A DNA stretch of 60,662 nt from a bacterium (GTDB lineage: Bacteria > UBP15 > UBA6099). A model generated the notes under the pieces. That model made no database searches and was not told the origin of the DNA. It was given only the letters and a program-made list of their open reading frames with translations. Below, one piece after another: positions 26,572 through 36,345 of the stretch. Location of the stretch: positions 1-60,662 of the forward strand of contig JAKQPS010000032.1 of the NCBI GenBank assembly GCA_029564595.1. Reading direction: 5' to 3'. Each line of letters starts with the position of its first letter. Position 1 is the first letter of the stretch. Position numbers and translations under genes: made by a program.

Positions 26572-27930
26572 CTAGCGCATAACGACTACGTCGCCGGGTT
26601 TGATGGGTTGGGCGGGCGTCTCGGAAGTTGAGCAGTGGGTGTAAGTGTCTTTGACTTCGACGGCGCGCAGAGAGCCTATGCGGTCGCGAATTCTATCGAT
26701 GACCTCGCCGGTGACGGGGTCGTAAAGGAGGTCTCCGATGCGGTACACTGCGAGGCTGCGGCCTTCTTCCAGTCCGTCCGCGCGCGTGAGGTTGATGTAA
26801 ACTCTGTTGTCGGCGACTTTTAGGACATAGCCTTCAATGGGGAAGTAGTCGCGGATGACGCCTTCTATGCCGTCTATGGCGACTTTGAGGGTTTTCGAAG
26901 AGAGGGTTTTCGGGTCGTTCGGGGCGGCCAGCCCTATGAACGCGTCGGCGGATTCCTGTGTCGTTATGCTGAGGGCTTTGTCTGTGCGGATGTAATCAAA
27001 ATCCTTATATAAGAGCCATCTGCCAGTGTCGGCGTTGAGAACGCGCAGATCGACTGACAGGATGACATCCACCTCCGCAAATCCGGATGCTCCGGAGCCA
27101 TGGCGGCGGGTTCTGGCCTCGTATCCTGTCACCACGGCGGCGACTACGCCGTCTATGCCGTTAAGTTTGAGCTTACGGGCGGGGTCAGCCGCCAGAATGT
27201 CCGAGATGTCTATTTTATTGTCCATCATTATCTCGTCCTGCTCGTATTCATTGATGATTTCGAAGCGGCGGTCTTTCTGGAACCGGTCGCGGACCGCTTC
27301 GGAGAGAGCGGCCGCGATGTCGGTCTGCGAGTAGCCGGACTCATTGACGAAGGCGGGCATGGCGATTCTGTACGGCCGGGCAATCTGGTCGGGGCCGGCG
27401 GCGGCGACGCTTTTGCGGAGTTCTTCGCGAAGGTCGTCGTCGAGCAGAGCGCCGGTCTTTTTCAGTTCCGTCATATCGAACTCTACCATGCCTTTGCCGG
27501 TCATTCTTGCGGTGGCGGCCTTGAAGCCGTTTTTGCCCTCGACGGCAAGGATTATTGTGGCGTCCACCGAGCCGTCCGCGCGTTCAGTCTCCCGGAACAC
27601 TGTTGCGGAATCAAGGAATGCGTCGATGTGGCGTTCTTTGGATGGGTTGGAAGCGAGGTAGTCGCCGAGAGTTTTGGAGTCGGGATTGTCAAAGTCTACC
27701 GGGAGGCGTTCAATGGCTTTACGGGTGTTTTTCTTGGCGTCGGCGACTGCTTTGGCGCGGGCTTCGTTGTAGCTTTCGCCGGGGAGGGGCTTGCCGTTGC
27801 CGGCGCCGACTATTATGCCCGCGGACAGATCGACGTACGCGGTGTCTGCAGCCGCCGGCGCTGTGGCGACAAGGGCAAAGCAGAGGGCGGCTAGGGTCGC
27901 GCGGCGCGCATTTCTTAAAATCGTTCTCAT
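26572..27930 (-). CDS. FlgT-like/CsgG-like periplasmic protein
   Basis: 452 residues, GGAGA upstream of the ATG, Sec signal to about residue 28 (APAAA|DT). The N-terminal third (NEARAKAVADAKKNTRKAI) matches the LPP20/FlgT-N type. The middle part (RIAMPAFVNESGYSQTDIA, ALSEAVRDRFQKDRRFEI) resembles CsgG/FlgT-M, and the C-terminus (GYVLKVADNRVYINLTRADG, then LEEGRSLAVYRIG) resembles FlgT-C. In Vibrio, FlgT builds the H-ring of the flagellar basal body. The only other flagellar gene in the window is the flagellin at 43393. A general envelope role is the alternative. Confidence 0.7.
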   Translation of the reverse strand: MRTILRNARRATLAALCFALVATAPAAADTAYVDLSAGIIVGAGNGKPLPGESYNEARAKAVADAKKNTRKAIERLPVDFDNPDSKTLGDYLASNPSKERHIDAFLDSATVFRETERADGSVDATIILAVEGKNGFKAATARMTGKGMVEFDMTELKKTGALLDDDLREELRKSVAAAGPDQIARPYRIAMPAFVNESGYSQTDIAAALSEAVRDRFQKDRRFEIINEYEQDEIMMDNKIDISDILAADPARKLKLNGIDGVVAAVVTGYEARTRRHGSGASGFAEVDVILSVDLRVLNADTGRWLLYKDFDYIRTDKALSITTQESADAFIGLAAPNDPKTLSSKTLKVAIDGIEGVIRDYFPIEGYVLKVADNRVYINLTRADGLEEGRSLAVYRIGDLLYDPVTGEVIDRIRDRIGSLRAVEVKDTYTHCSTSETPAQPIKPGDVVVMR

Positions 27931-28100
27931 AGTCGTTTCTCCAGAAATCGATATTTGCCGTTAATCTATATTAATTCAAAGAGGGATATATTACAATCGC
28001 AGGGCGGCGGGGACGGTTTTGCCGCCGGGGGCGGGATGGCTTATAATGATATGCGCGCCCGGAGAGCGGCGGGACATCGCGTCGGGGGCGGGCGGGTTGA

Positions 28101-30152
28101 ATGAGAAGCATAGGCGCTAGAATAGTCATAGTTTTTCTGGTCACGGTCACGCTGTCGATCACCATCGCGACGTCTTTCTATTTGCCTTTTCTGATGCGGC
28201 TTGTGTACAACCAATCGGACATGAAGATGCAATCCGACCTCGAAGTGGCGCGAATGGCGCTGGATCAGAAGAAGCAATCGCTGATGCTGCCGGCGCGCGT
28301 GCTGTCGAAGGACATCTGGTTCAACAGGATGCTGGCGGGGCGGATCGGCAACTTGGTGAGGGAGCGGGTCAAGTTCTTCATCAGGGGGCTGACGGAGGCC
28401 GACTTGACGTTCATGACGGTGACGGACGCTGACGGGGTGGCTCTGTTCAGGTCGCAAAGCGCGTACTCGACAGGAGACGATATCAGCGCCGACCCGGCGG
28501 TGAAGAGAGCATTGGGGGGGCAGGAGGCGTCTTCGTTCAGGCTGCTCGGCCCCGAGGAGATGTGGCGGGAAGGTCTTCTGGCGGAGCCTCCGGCTCCCGG
28601 CGCGGCAGGCCCGCAGGGGTTGGCGATTATCGCCGCCGCCCCTGTGCTGACTCCGTATGAGGCGGACACCGCCGAGGGATTGTCACCTGAGAATTGGCAG
28701 AAGGACCGCGTAGTGGGAGTGGTCGTGGTCGGATATCTGATGACGCGGGACATGTCGGCTCTGAACGAAGTGGCGGAGCGCACGAAGAGCAGGGCGAGCG
28801 TCTTTTCGCGAAAGGGCCTTCTGGCGTCAACCGCTCCCAAAGAAGTCGCGGCTCCGCCAAGAACAGTTTTCGACGCCGCCATATACAAAGAGACCGGGGC
28901 ATACGTTTTGAACCGTCCCGAACTTGGAGAGATATCGGGATACATCCCGCTTTACAACGTGGAAGGCGAGTTGTCCGCAGTTTTGGAGTTGAGCGGATCG
29001 ACCGAATGGATAAATCGAGCGCGGGCCGTCTCGCTGCGCAATTTTATATTTTTCATCATCGTCGGCATAGCGTCCGCGTTCGTGGTGGGCCTGCTGCTGA
29101 CGAAGAGGATAACCGAGCCGATAAGAGAGCTGCGCAGGGGCGCCGAGGAGATAGGGCGGGGCAATCTGCTGCGCAGGATTGACATACCCGGAGGCGACGA
29201 GATATCAGAGCTTGCGGACACGTTCAACGACATGAGCGTGAGGCTGCACAGGTCGATGGAGGAGATGCGACTGTCCAAACAGCAGGTTGAGGACTATTCG
29301 TCGCGGCTGAAGTCCGCCCACTCGAGCTTGGAGATGTACTCCCGCGAGCTTGAAAAGGTCAACCGGGATTTGATGAACAGCAACTTGAGCCTTCGCAAGG
29401 CGAACGAGGTCAAGGACACCTTCCTTTCGACGGTGTCGCACGAGCTGAAGACTCCGCTGACGTCGATAATCGGCTACGTGTCGATGATACTGGAGGGGGC
29501 GTTCGGGGCGGTGAACGAAGACGCGGCGCAGAGCCTTGAAGTGGTGCTGCGCCGGGGACGCAACCTAGAGGCGCTGATTAGCGACCTGTTGAGCCTGTCG
29601 CGAATCGACGCGGGCCGGCTGGAGCTGCGACGCGCCTACATCGACATCGGCAAGGAGCTTAGAGGCATCGAGGAGGTCTTCTCGGAGACTCTCCGGGAGG
29701 CCGGGCTTGAATGCGAATTGGACATAGAGGACTCCCTCCCCCGCGTCCACGCGGACAGGGACAGGATAAACCAAGCCGCGCTAAACCTAGTCGGCAACGC
29801 GATTAAGTTCACCTCGCCGGGCGGGCGGGTTTCAATCCGCGCAAGACATAAAAGGGAAACGAATGAAATCGAGGTCTCGGTGGCCGACACCGGGATAGGA
29901 ATTCCGGCGGACGAACTGAGCCATATTTTCGACAGGTTCTATCAGGTGGACAAGCACGACGGGCGCGAGTACGGCGGGACAGGGCTCGGGCTGGCGATAG
30001 CCCGCGAGCTTGTCGAGCTTCACGGCGGCAAAATCGAGGTGAGCAGCGAGCCGGGCAAGGGCAGCGTCTTCACTTTCACCCTTCCGATATCGGCTCCTGA
30101 AACCGGGCCGGAAGGCGCGGGCGGCGGAGGGTTCGGCGGCGAGGCGGCATAG
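28101..30152 (+). CDS. membrane sensor histidine kinase
   Basis: 683 residues. TM1 at about 5-28, an extracytoplasmic Cache-like sensor at about 30-305 ([32 protein letters not shown]), TM2 near 313-333, HAMP near 334-388, a coiled coil to about 430, HisKA with His447 ([11 protein letters not shown]), and a HATPase with N, G1 (DTGIGI) and G2 (GTGLGLAI) boxes. It phosphorylates an unlinked response regulator, as none is adjacent. A TATAAT at 28042-28047 precedes it, with no good -35 in view. A Tat-exported phosphoesterase follows on the same strand. Confidence 0.93.
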   Translation: MRSIGARIVIVFLVTVTLSITIATSFYLPFLMRLVYNQSDMKMQSDLEVARMALDQKKQSLMLPARVLSKDIWFNRMLAGRIGNLVRERVKFFIRGLTEADLTFMTVTDADGVALFRSQSAYSTGDDISADPAVKRALGGQEASSFRLLGPEEMWREGLLAEPPAPGAAGPQGLAIIAAAPVLTPYEADTAEGLSPENWQKDRVVGVVVVGYLMTRDMSALNEVAERTKSRASVFSRKGLLASTAPKEVAAPPRTVFDAAIYKETGAYVLNRPELGEISGYIPLYNVEGELSAVLELSGSTEWINRARAVSLRNFIFFIIVGIASAFVVGLLLTKRITEPIRELRRGAEEIGRGNLLRRIDIPGGDEISELADTFNDMSVRLHRSMEEMRLSKQQVEDYSSRLKSAHSSLEMYSRELEKVNRDLMNSNLSLRKANEVKDTFLSTVSHELKTPLTSIIGYVSMILEGAFGAVNEDAAQSLEVVLRRGRNLEALISDLLSLSRIDAGRLELRRAYIDIGKELRGIEEVFSETLREAGLECELDIEDSLPRVHADRDRINQAALNLVGNAIKFTSPGGRVSIRARHKRETNEIEVSVADTGIGIPADELSHIFDRFYQVDKHDGREYGGTGLGLAIARELVELHGGKIEVSSEPGKGSVFTFTLPISAPETGPEGAGGGGFGGEAA

Positions 30153-30235
30153 GAGCGCGAGCGCGACGCGGTTATTCCCCGCTCAGCGCAAGTTCCGCCG
30201 AATGATTTTCATTTATCAACAGAGGAGACGGCGAT

Positions 30236-31525
30236 ATGAAAGAAAACAACTTCGGAAGAATGAGCAGGAGAGAGTTTTTAGCGGCGGCCGGGAAACTGGC
30301 GGTTGGAGCGGGCGCGATTTCGGCGTTTGGCTTGCCGGTGTTTTCGACGCGCGCGAAAGGGCTTGAAATCGCGGTGCGCGAACTGAAGCGGCCGACTTTC
30401 AGCCAGCCGGAATTCGTGGTTCCCGGTGGGCGGGCGGCGGCGACTGTGAGCGCGCCGAAAACGGGCCGCGCGACCAAGGCGAGGCTGCTTCGCTCGTTCA
30501 CCGGGGAGACGGTCGCCGAATCGGCGCTTGACTCGCCTCTGCCGGAGGGCGGCGGCGATTTTTCCATCGACATCCCGGCCCATGTTCCCCCGGGGCTGTA
30601 CGACCTAGAGGTCGAGTTCACATCCGGCGGAGAACCCCGCAAGGACTTGCAACGCCACTCGGTCTCCGTAATCGAATCGTTCGAAGCCCCTCTCAAGTTC
30701 GCTCATGTGACGGACTACCACATGGGCGACCCGCGCGCCGAAAAACAATTCCCCGGCATGGATATCAAAAAAGTCCGCGTCGCGTCCATCGAGGCCGCCA
30801 ACAGAGAGAACCCGCAGTTCATTCTTCTCACTGGAGACATAACGGCGTATCCTGAAACTTACGACGAGGACTACCCGGCGGCGGTGGCCGAACTGCTTGA
30901 ACACGCCCGCGTCCCGATGGTCATAATCCCCGGCAACCACGATTTCTATTCGTGGCTGGACGCGGACGGAACGCTGCGGACGGACGGCGTGACGTATTGG
31001 CGCGATTTCTTCGGCCCGACGAGGCGGCTGCTCGACTTCGGCCCGCACAGGTTCATCTGTTTCAACTCATACGACTGGGACTCGCTGACGGTGCGCAACC
31101 GCAACTTGGAATATTTTCAGAAGAACGGCGGGGCCATTTCGTACAGCGGAACGTTGAGCAGGAGGGAACTGGCTTTCGTGGGCCGCTCGCTCGACACCGC
31201 AGGCGACAAAGTTCCCGTGCTCGTCTCTCACCACGGGCCGAGGCAGTTCGAGCCTATGCCACAGCAGTGGTGTTCCGACTGTGTGGGCATGAACAAGTTC
31301 CTGAGTCTGATTAAGAAGTATAACCCGCCGTATTATTTCTACGGGCACATACACCGCAACGAAGACATAACGGAGGGCAAGACGCGCTACGTGGCAACCA
31401 CGTCGGTGGGAAGCGACGCGGGGCGCGAGGAGTTGTGGGCGATAAGGATAGCGCAGGCGCAGCCGGACATGTCGTTCGACATCAGGACGCTGAAGCTGTT
31501 CGACTCGCCGCCGATGAAGGGCTGA
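30236..31525 (+). CDS. Tat-exported metallophosphoesterase with beta-rich N-terminal domain
   Basis: 429 residues, GGAGA upstream. The Tat signal is MSRREFLAAAGKLAVGAGAI. A beta-rich domain (about 40-150) ends in PPGLYDLEVEFTSGG, then the phosphoesterase core: Asp160 (VTDYH), LTGDI, IPGNHDF, VSHHGP and YGHIH. The whole architecture parallels the Sec-exported protein at 2132, so the two are paralogues sent out by different routes. The substrate is unknown. Its TGA overlaps the next ATG (TGATG). Confidence 0.88.
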   Translation: MKENNFGRMSRREFLAAAGKLAVGAGAISAFGLPVFSTRAKGLEIAVRELKRPTFSQPEFVVPGGRAAATVSAPKTGRATKARLLRSFTGETVAESALDSPLPEGGGDFSIDIPAHVPPGLYDLEVEFTSGGEPRKDLQRHSVSVIESFEAPLKFAHVTDYHMGDPRAEKQFPGMDIKKVRVASIEAANRENPQFILLTGDITAYPETYDEDYPAAVAELLEHARVPMVIIPGNHDFYSWLDADGTLRTDGVTYWRDFFGPTRRLLDFGPHRFICFNSYDWDSLTVRNRNLEYFQKNGGAISYSGTLSRRELAFVGRSLDTAGDKVPVLVSHHGPRQFEPMPQQWCSDCVGMNKFLSLIKKYNPPYYFYGHIHRNEDITEGKTRYVATTSVGSDAGREELWAIRIAQAQPDMSFDIRTLKLFDSPPMKG

Positions 31526-32322
31526 TGGGCGCGATGGAAGAAAGGTTGCGGCTGGCATTTCTTGAGCCGGGGGCGGCGGAAGGGCCGTGGAACATGGCTC
31601 TGGACGAGGCGCTGCTGAACGAGGCCGCCGCCGGTCGCGCGCGGCCTTCGCTGCGGTTCTACTCGTGGCGACCGCCCGCGATAACATTCGGCTACTCGCA
31701 GGACGCCGCGGCAGAGATCGACCTTGACGCGTGCCGCGCGGCGGGAGTCCCGGCGCTTCGCCGAATTACCGGCGGCGGGGCGGTTTTTCATCAAGCGGAA
31801 CTGACATACTGCGTGGTCGTCCCGGCGTCGGCTTTCCCCGGCCCCATCTCGGCCTCGTATGAAATCATCTGTGGGGCGCTGGCCGCCGGACTGGATTTTT
31901 TTCGAAATGGTTTCAAGTTCTCCCCTGTTAATGATATTATCTTCGGAGACAAAAAAGTAAGCGGAAGCGCTCAGGTCAGGCGCGGCGGAATGATAATGCA
32001 ACACGGCACGGCGCTGCTTGACACGGATCTGAACAAGATGTTCGGGCTGTTGCGGGTTCCGGAGGAGAAATATAAAAAACACGGGCTGAGCGAGGCCCGC
32101 AGGCGGGTTTGCTCCCTAAAGGAAATCCTCTGCTACGCGCCGACCTTCGAGGAAACGGCGGAAGCGGTCAAGCTGGGTTTTCAGACTGTTTTCGATTTGG
32201 GAGACCCGGAACCGCCGTCCAACGAAACCCTCGCCGCCGCCGCCGCTCTAGTTCCGAAGTATTCGTCCGACGATTGGAATCTTCGCCGCTCCCGAAAACC
32301 GGATTGCGGCGACGAAGAATAA
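31525..32322 (+). CDS. lipoate-protein ligase / octanoyltransferase family (LplA/LipM-like)
   Basis: 265 residues from ATG 31525, which overlaps the previous stop; ATG 31534 is an alternative. Motifs of the BPL/LplA fold: WNMALDEALL, RRITGGGAVFH (binding loop) and GDKKVSGSAQ with the conserved Lys. The length suits LipM-type octanoyltransferase or a single-domain ligase, not full E. coli LplA (about 338). It attaches lipoate or octanoate to E2 or GcvH proteins. No partner acceptor gene is in the window, so the exact reaction is undecided. Confidence 0.85.
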   Translation: MGAMEERLRLAFLEPGAAEGPWNMALDEALLNEAAAGRARPSLRFYSWRPPAITFGYSQDAAAEIDLDACRAAGVPALRRITGGGAVFHQAELTYCVVVPASAFPGPISASYEIICGALAAGLDFFRNGFKFSPVNDIIFGDKKVSGSAQVRRGGMIMQHGTALLDTDLNKMFGLLRVPEEKYKKHGLSEARRRVCSLKEILCYAPTFEETAEAVKLGFQTVFDLGDPEPPSNETLAAAAALVPKYSSDDWNLRRSRKPDCGDEE

Positions 32323-32343
32323 ATCCGGAGGTTTTTTAGTCAC

Positions 32344-32856
32344 ATGAAATTCAAAGCAAACTTCTTGTTCGACGGCCCCATCGACATGGTGTGGGAGGCC
32401 AGAGAGAAAAGGTTCGAGAACCCCGACAAGTTTCCCGAACTGCAGAAGCACGAGGAGATTTCCCGCCGAGAGGAAGGCAAGAAGATTTTCTCCAAGAGGA
32501 TAATCGAGCTTTCCGCCAGCATCCCGAAACCGCTCCAGAAAGTTCTTTCTGACGACATGATGAAGACCATCGACGAATCGGTCTATGACATGGAATCGAA
32601 CGTCCACACGTGGACGATCACGCCGAAAGCCGGAAGCAAACTGTTCAAGTGCACCGGATACTCGAAATACAACGAGTACGAGGAAGGCGGGCAGAAGAAG
32701 ACCAAGCGGGAGCTTGAGCTGGAAGTGAAAGTGGACCTTCCCCTGCTGGGAAAAATGGCTGAACAGGTTATCCTCGAGGCTTACAAGAAGAACCTCGAAA
32801 AGGACAACCAGACGATAGCGAAGATGATAAAGATAATGAAGGAAGAGAACGCGTGA
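32344..32856 (+). CDS. SRPBCC/START-like (DUF2505-type) protein
   Basis: 170 residues, GGAGG thirteen bases before the ATG, no signal or membrane segment. The pattern MKFKANFLFDGPIDMVWEAR followed by alternating strands and a long C-terminal helix (MAEQVILEAYKKNLEKD) matches DUF2505-type members of the helix-grip lipid/ligand-binding superfamily. The ligand is unknown. It follows the lipoate ligase gene by 21 bp, probably in the same operon. Confidence 0.65.
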   Translation: MKFKANFLFDGPIDMVWEAREKRFENPDKFPELQKHEEISRREEGKKIFSKRIIELSASIPKPLQKVLSDDMMKTIDESVYDMESNVHTWTITPKAGSKLFKCTGYSKYNEYEEGGQKKTKRELELEVKVDLPLLGKMAEQVILEAYKKNLEKDNQTIAKMIKIMKEENA

Positions 32857-32862
32857 AAGAGA

Positions 32863-32900
32863 CGGGCGGCGCGTGGGACTTGAAAAAAACGCGCCGCCCG
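32863..32900. repeat. 12-bp perfect inverted repeat after the SRPBCC-like gene
   Basis: CGGGCGGCGCGT and ACGCGCCGCCCG flank a 14-base loop. It begins 6 bases after the stop codon. No T-run follows on the plus strand, so it is not a textbook terminator; it may protect the 3' end of the transcript or be an attenuator-type stem before the nitroreductase gene. Confidence 0.7.
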
Positions 32901-32963
32901 CTATCATAACCGCGAACGCCGCCGCGGCCGGAATCTGCGGCGGTTTCCCGGAGGCAACTTCAA

Positions 32964-33539
32964 GTGAATGTTTCATCCGCCATACAGCGCAGGCGCACAA
33001 TAAGGCGTTTTAAAAATCAGGCTGTGCCGGAATCAATGTTGATTAAGTTTGTCGACGCCGCCCGGCTCGCCCCCTCGGCTGGCAACTCTCAACCCCTTGA
33101 ATACATCACCGTGGCTTCGGCTTCGGGGTGCGAAAAAATATTTCCGCATCTGAAATGGGCGCGTTTCATCGGCGGCGGCGACACTCCGGCGGAAGATAAA
33201 AAACCCGCCGCGTACATAGTCGTTCTAATCAACAGGAACATTGCCGCAAAGGGCGGCGGACACGAGTCCGGAGCCGCCGTTCAGAATATCCTCCTGTCCG
33301 CCATCGAAGAAGGCTACGGGGCCTGCTGGCTGCGCTCAGTGGACCGCGCGGCGATCAAAGAAGCTTTCGGCATCGCCGACCATTGCGACGTCGATAGCGT
33401 CGTCGCTCTAGGCAAACCCGCCGAGTCTCCCATAACCGAACTGGCGGGCGACGACACCAAATATTGGCGAGACGACAGGGGTCTCCTTCATGTCCCCAAA
33501 CGCTCCATAGACACAATTCTCCATAAAGAAAAATTCTGA
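32964..33539 (+). CDS. nitroreductase-family FMN protein
   Basis: 191 residues from GTG 32964; GGAGG is 10 bases upstream. Signatures: SAIQRRRTIRRFKNQAV (FMN phosphate arginines), LAPSAGNSQP, and GYGACWLRSVDRAAIKEAFGI, split by the motif ACWL. It reduces nitro, quinone or similar acceptors with NAD(P)H, or acts as a dehalogenase or reductase in secondary roles; the substrate is unknown. Confidence 0.9.
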   Translation: MNVSSAIQRRRTIRRFKNQAVPESMLIKFVDAARLAPSAGNSQPLEYITVASASGCEKIFPHLKWARFIGGGDTPAEDKKPAAYIVVLINRNIAAKGGGHESGAAVQNILLSAIEEGYGACWLRSVDRAAIKEAFGIADHCDVDSVVALGKPAESPITELAGDDTKYWRDDRGLLHVPKRSIDTILHKEKF

Positions 33540-33563
33540 CGGCGAGTCAACAAGCGAAGCGTT

Positions 33564-33589
33564 AAGGGAATGCTTTTGAAAAGTTTCCC
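33564..33589 (-). repeat. hairpin repeat, degenerate copy 4
   Basis: On the minus strand GGGAAACTTTTCAAAAGCA then TTCCC keeps the CTTTTCAAAAG core with short complementary arms. It lies 25 bp after the nitroreductase stop codon. Confidence 0.5.
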
Positions 33590-33651
33590 ATAATTTTTCC
33601 CTAACCGGATAGTGTATAATCTTTGCGGGACACAAGCGCGCGGGATATGCG

Positions 33652-34767
33652 ATGCCGGCAAAAATAAAAGTGTTAAGATTGCAGCACAGTTTCGTCGAGC
33701 CGACTAACCACAGGATACTCGACGAGCTTGGCGCGTTTCCCGATCTTGAGATAAAAGCCCTCTGTCCGACATGGGGAATCGAAAGCGGCAGCAGGCGGGA
33801 CTTGAAGCAATCGCCCCGCGCGGACCTCCAAACGGCTCGCACCGCCCTAACCTTCCACTATTCCACGACTGTCTATCTTGAGAAACTCGGCGCGGCCATG
33901 CGGAACTTCAAACCCGACATTATCCACATCCACGACGAGCCGTGGTCGCTGACCACCGGGCAGACCCTCGCCCTCAGGCGGATATACGTCCCGCGCGCAA
34001 AAGTGGTTTTCTGTTCCGCGCAAAATATCCAAAAGAACTACCCATTCCCGTTCGGCCGCATCGAGCGCTGGAACCACGCCGTCGCCTCCGCCGGGCACGG
34101 ATGCTGCGAGGGCGTGCGCGAGGTGGTTCGCGCGAAAGGATTCAAAGGCCCGTTCGAGATTTCCCCGATGGGGATAGACCCCGAACTTTTCGAATACAAG
34201 CCGCACAACGGAACGATAGCCCTCTGCGGAGCGGTAATCGGATACGTCGGACAGATAGTGGAGGAAAAAGGCGTGTTCACGCTGCTGCGGGCGATGTCCG
34301 AACTGGGGCGCGGCGCCAGAGCCGTATTCGTCGGCCCCGGACCCGACGCCGACCGCGCCCGCGCGCTAGCCTCTCAGCTTTCGCTTTCCGGCAACGTAGT
34401 ATTCGTCGGCGCAATCCCTCACTCCGAGGTGGCCCGCGCAATGAGCGGATTCGACATCCTAGCCGTGCCGTCCCAGACCACTCCGAAGTGGAAAGAGCAG
34501 TTCGGGCGTGTGATAGTCGAGGCGATGAGCAGAGGCGTCCCCGTCGTGGGGTCAAGTTCCGGCTCGATACCCGAAGTGGCTGGCGACGCCGGGGTGATAT
34601 TCCCCGAAGGCGACTCGCGGGCGCTCGCCGCAGCCCTCGCCACCCTGATAGACAACCCGAAACAGCTCGCCGAAATGTCAGCCGCAGGCAGAAACCGCGT
34701 CCTGCGCCTGTTCACATGGCGCCGAGCCGCCCAAATCCATAGAGACATCTATCTTCGAATAATGTGA
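33652..34767 (+). CDS. glycosyltransferase, GT4 type
   Basis: 371 residues, cytoplasmic, GT-B fold. Key motifs: HIHDEPWSLT in the N-terminal acceptor half, GYVGQIVEEKGVFTLLRAM at the start of the donor half, and the ExFGxxxxEAM region QFGRVIVEAMSRGVPVVGS with the catalytic Glu pair. The usual donors are nucleotide sugars (UDP-, GDP-). It stands alone, with a TATAAT at 33615-33620 that lacks a clear -35. It ends 36 bp from a convergent transporter gene. Confidence 0.92.
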   Translation: MPAKIKVLRLQHSFVEPTNHRILDELGAFPDLEIKALCPTWGIESGSRRDLKQSPRADLQTARTALTFHYSTTVYLEKLGAAMRNFKPDIIHIHDEPWSLTTGQTLALRRIYVPRAKVVFCSAQNIQKNYPFPFGRIERWNHAVASAGHGCCEGVREVVRAKGFKGPFEISPMGIDPELFEYKPHNGTIALCGAVIGYVGQIVEEKGVFTLLRAMSELGRGARAVFVGPGPDADRARALASQLSLSGNVVFVGAIPHSEVARAMSGFDILAVPSQTTPKWKEQFGRVIVEAMSRGVPVVGSSSGSIPEVAGDAGVIFPEGDSRALAAALATLIDNPKQLAEMSAAGRNRVLRLFTWRRAAQIHRDIYLRIM

Positions 34768-34802
34768 TTTTTCGGGTGAAACGCGGCTAGGCGCGCTCCC
34801 CT

Positions 34803-36167
34803 TCAGCCCTCGGCTTCCGCTCCCGGCCGGTCGTTCAGCGGGAACTTCAGGAACACCAAGAAACCGATAAACCCGAAGAACCCGGCGACGGGGCCGAGCA
34901 AGTTTATCCCAAGAGTGTTCCCGGTCGAGTAGCCGAAGTAGCCGAACAGCAATGCCTGTATGCCCTGAGACATCGCGGTGGCCGCCTTCTGCAGAAAGCC
35001 CTGCATCCCGAAATACATCGCCTCCCGCCTGTGCCCGGTCAGCTTCTCGTCGTAGTCCGCCACATCCGCCAGTATCGCCATCGGCAGCACCATGTTCCCC
35101 GCTATCGGGAAACTCAGAATGGCGATAAGTATAAGCCCCGCGTTCGTGGGCGACACCGGAAGGTCCACCCTGCCGATGAGAAACAGCGCCGGAAGCACGC
35201 ACGCCAGCATCAGCATGCAGTACTTGTACAGCGTCACCTTCCCCAGTTTCTTCGTCAGGATGTTGATTATGAAAAACGAAATCACGAATCCGGGGATGCT
35301 CACCGCGTACACCACTCCCACGAAACTCTCCGTCTTCCCCATCAGCCGCGTCACTATGTACGGTATGCTCGCCGTGAGAGAGGCGAAACCGAGGTATTGC
35401 ATCACCGACGCCAATATGTACACCACGAAAGCCTTGTTTTTGAATGTCCACGCGAACGCCTGAAACATCGAATATTTCTCTTCCGGGGCCTCCGTCTTCG
35501 CGGGCGCGACGTATTTCTCCCGCACCCCCAGCCCAGTGACGTACAGGAAGATAATCGACAGCGCCCCCGATATCAGCGCCATGTTGAAGTAGCCTATGTT
35601 CCATCCATTGGCGTCCACCATCCGCGCGGCGATGAATCCCTGATACGCGTTGGCGATGAGAAACGCCACCGCCATGTAAGTCGTCAGCCCCACCCGTTGC
35701 TTAGACGTCTCCGCCAGCTCAGGCATGAGCGAAAGGTACGGCCCCATGACTGCTGTAAAAAAGAACCAGAACAGCCCCATGATAACGATGGTCGAGACCA
35801 CCAGCGCCGCGCTCCCGGCGGGAAACATCGGACGGAAAAGCAGTATGAACGAGCCGACCATCAGAGGCGCGCCGATAAGGATGAACGGCCTGCGGCGGCC
35901 TATGCGCGTGTGAGTCTTGTCGCTCCAGAACCCTATCAGCGGGTCCGCCAGCGCGTCCACTATCCGCCCGCAGATAAGCGCCGCCCCCATGATGTACATC
36001 GATATCAGCGGCTGCGCCCGACCCTCGTCGTTCGTGTAGAAATACAACACCCACCCGCTGAATATCAGGTTGGGCAGGTTGCCTCCGAACTGGCCGCTCA
36101 CATACACCAGACTCTTCAGCGCGCTTGAACCGCCCGCTTCCTTCTTGCCGGAATCAGTCGCCGTCAT
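34803..36167 (-). CDS. GPH-family (MelB-like) sugar/cation symporter
   Basis: 454 residues, GGAGG seven bases before the ATG. About 12 membrane segments. The MFS_2 signature follows helix 2: DALADPLIGFWSDKTHTRIG, continuing into RRRPF. Members import glycosides such as melibiose, xylosides or glucuronides with Na+ or H+. No glycosidase is adjacent, so the substrate is unknown. Expected in the inner membrane. Confidence 0.92.
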   Translation of the reverse strand: MTATDSGKKEAGGSSALKSLVYVSGQFGGNLPNLIFSGWVLYFYTNDEGRAQPLISMYIMGAALICGRIVDALADPLIGFWSDKTHTRIGRRRPFILIGAPLMVGSFILLFRPMFPAGSAALVVSTIVIMGLFWFFFTAVMGPYLSLMPELAETSKQRVGLTTYMAVAFLIANAYQGFIAARMVDANGWNIGYFNMALISGALSIIFLYVTGLGVREKYVAPAKTEAPEEKYSMFQAFAWTFKNKAFVVYILASVMQYLGFASLTASIPYIVTRLMGKTESFVGVVYAVSIPGFVISFFIINILTKKLGKVTLYKYCMLMLACVLPALFLIGRVDLPVSPTNAGLILIAILSFPIAGNMVLPMAILADVADYDEKLTGHRREAMYFGMQGFLQKAATAMSQGIQALLFGYFGYSTGNTLGINLLGPVAGFFGFIGFLVFLKFPLNDRPGAEAEG

Positions 36168-36345
36168 CTTCAGCCTCCATCAAGTGTCCAATTATATATC
36201 ATGCGGGAGCGCTTGTTGAACCGGAAAATTAAATGACGCCCTCGGCGCCATCCTGCCGCGCGCGCGCGCTGGCATTTCGTCGCGCGATATTACATAATGA
36301 CCATACATCCGGGCGCGGGCGCGCCGATTGAAAGCAGGTAGCCGC

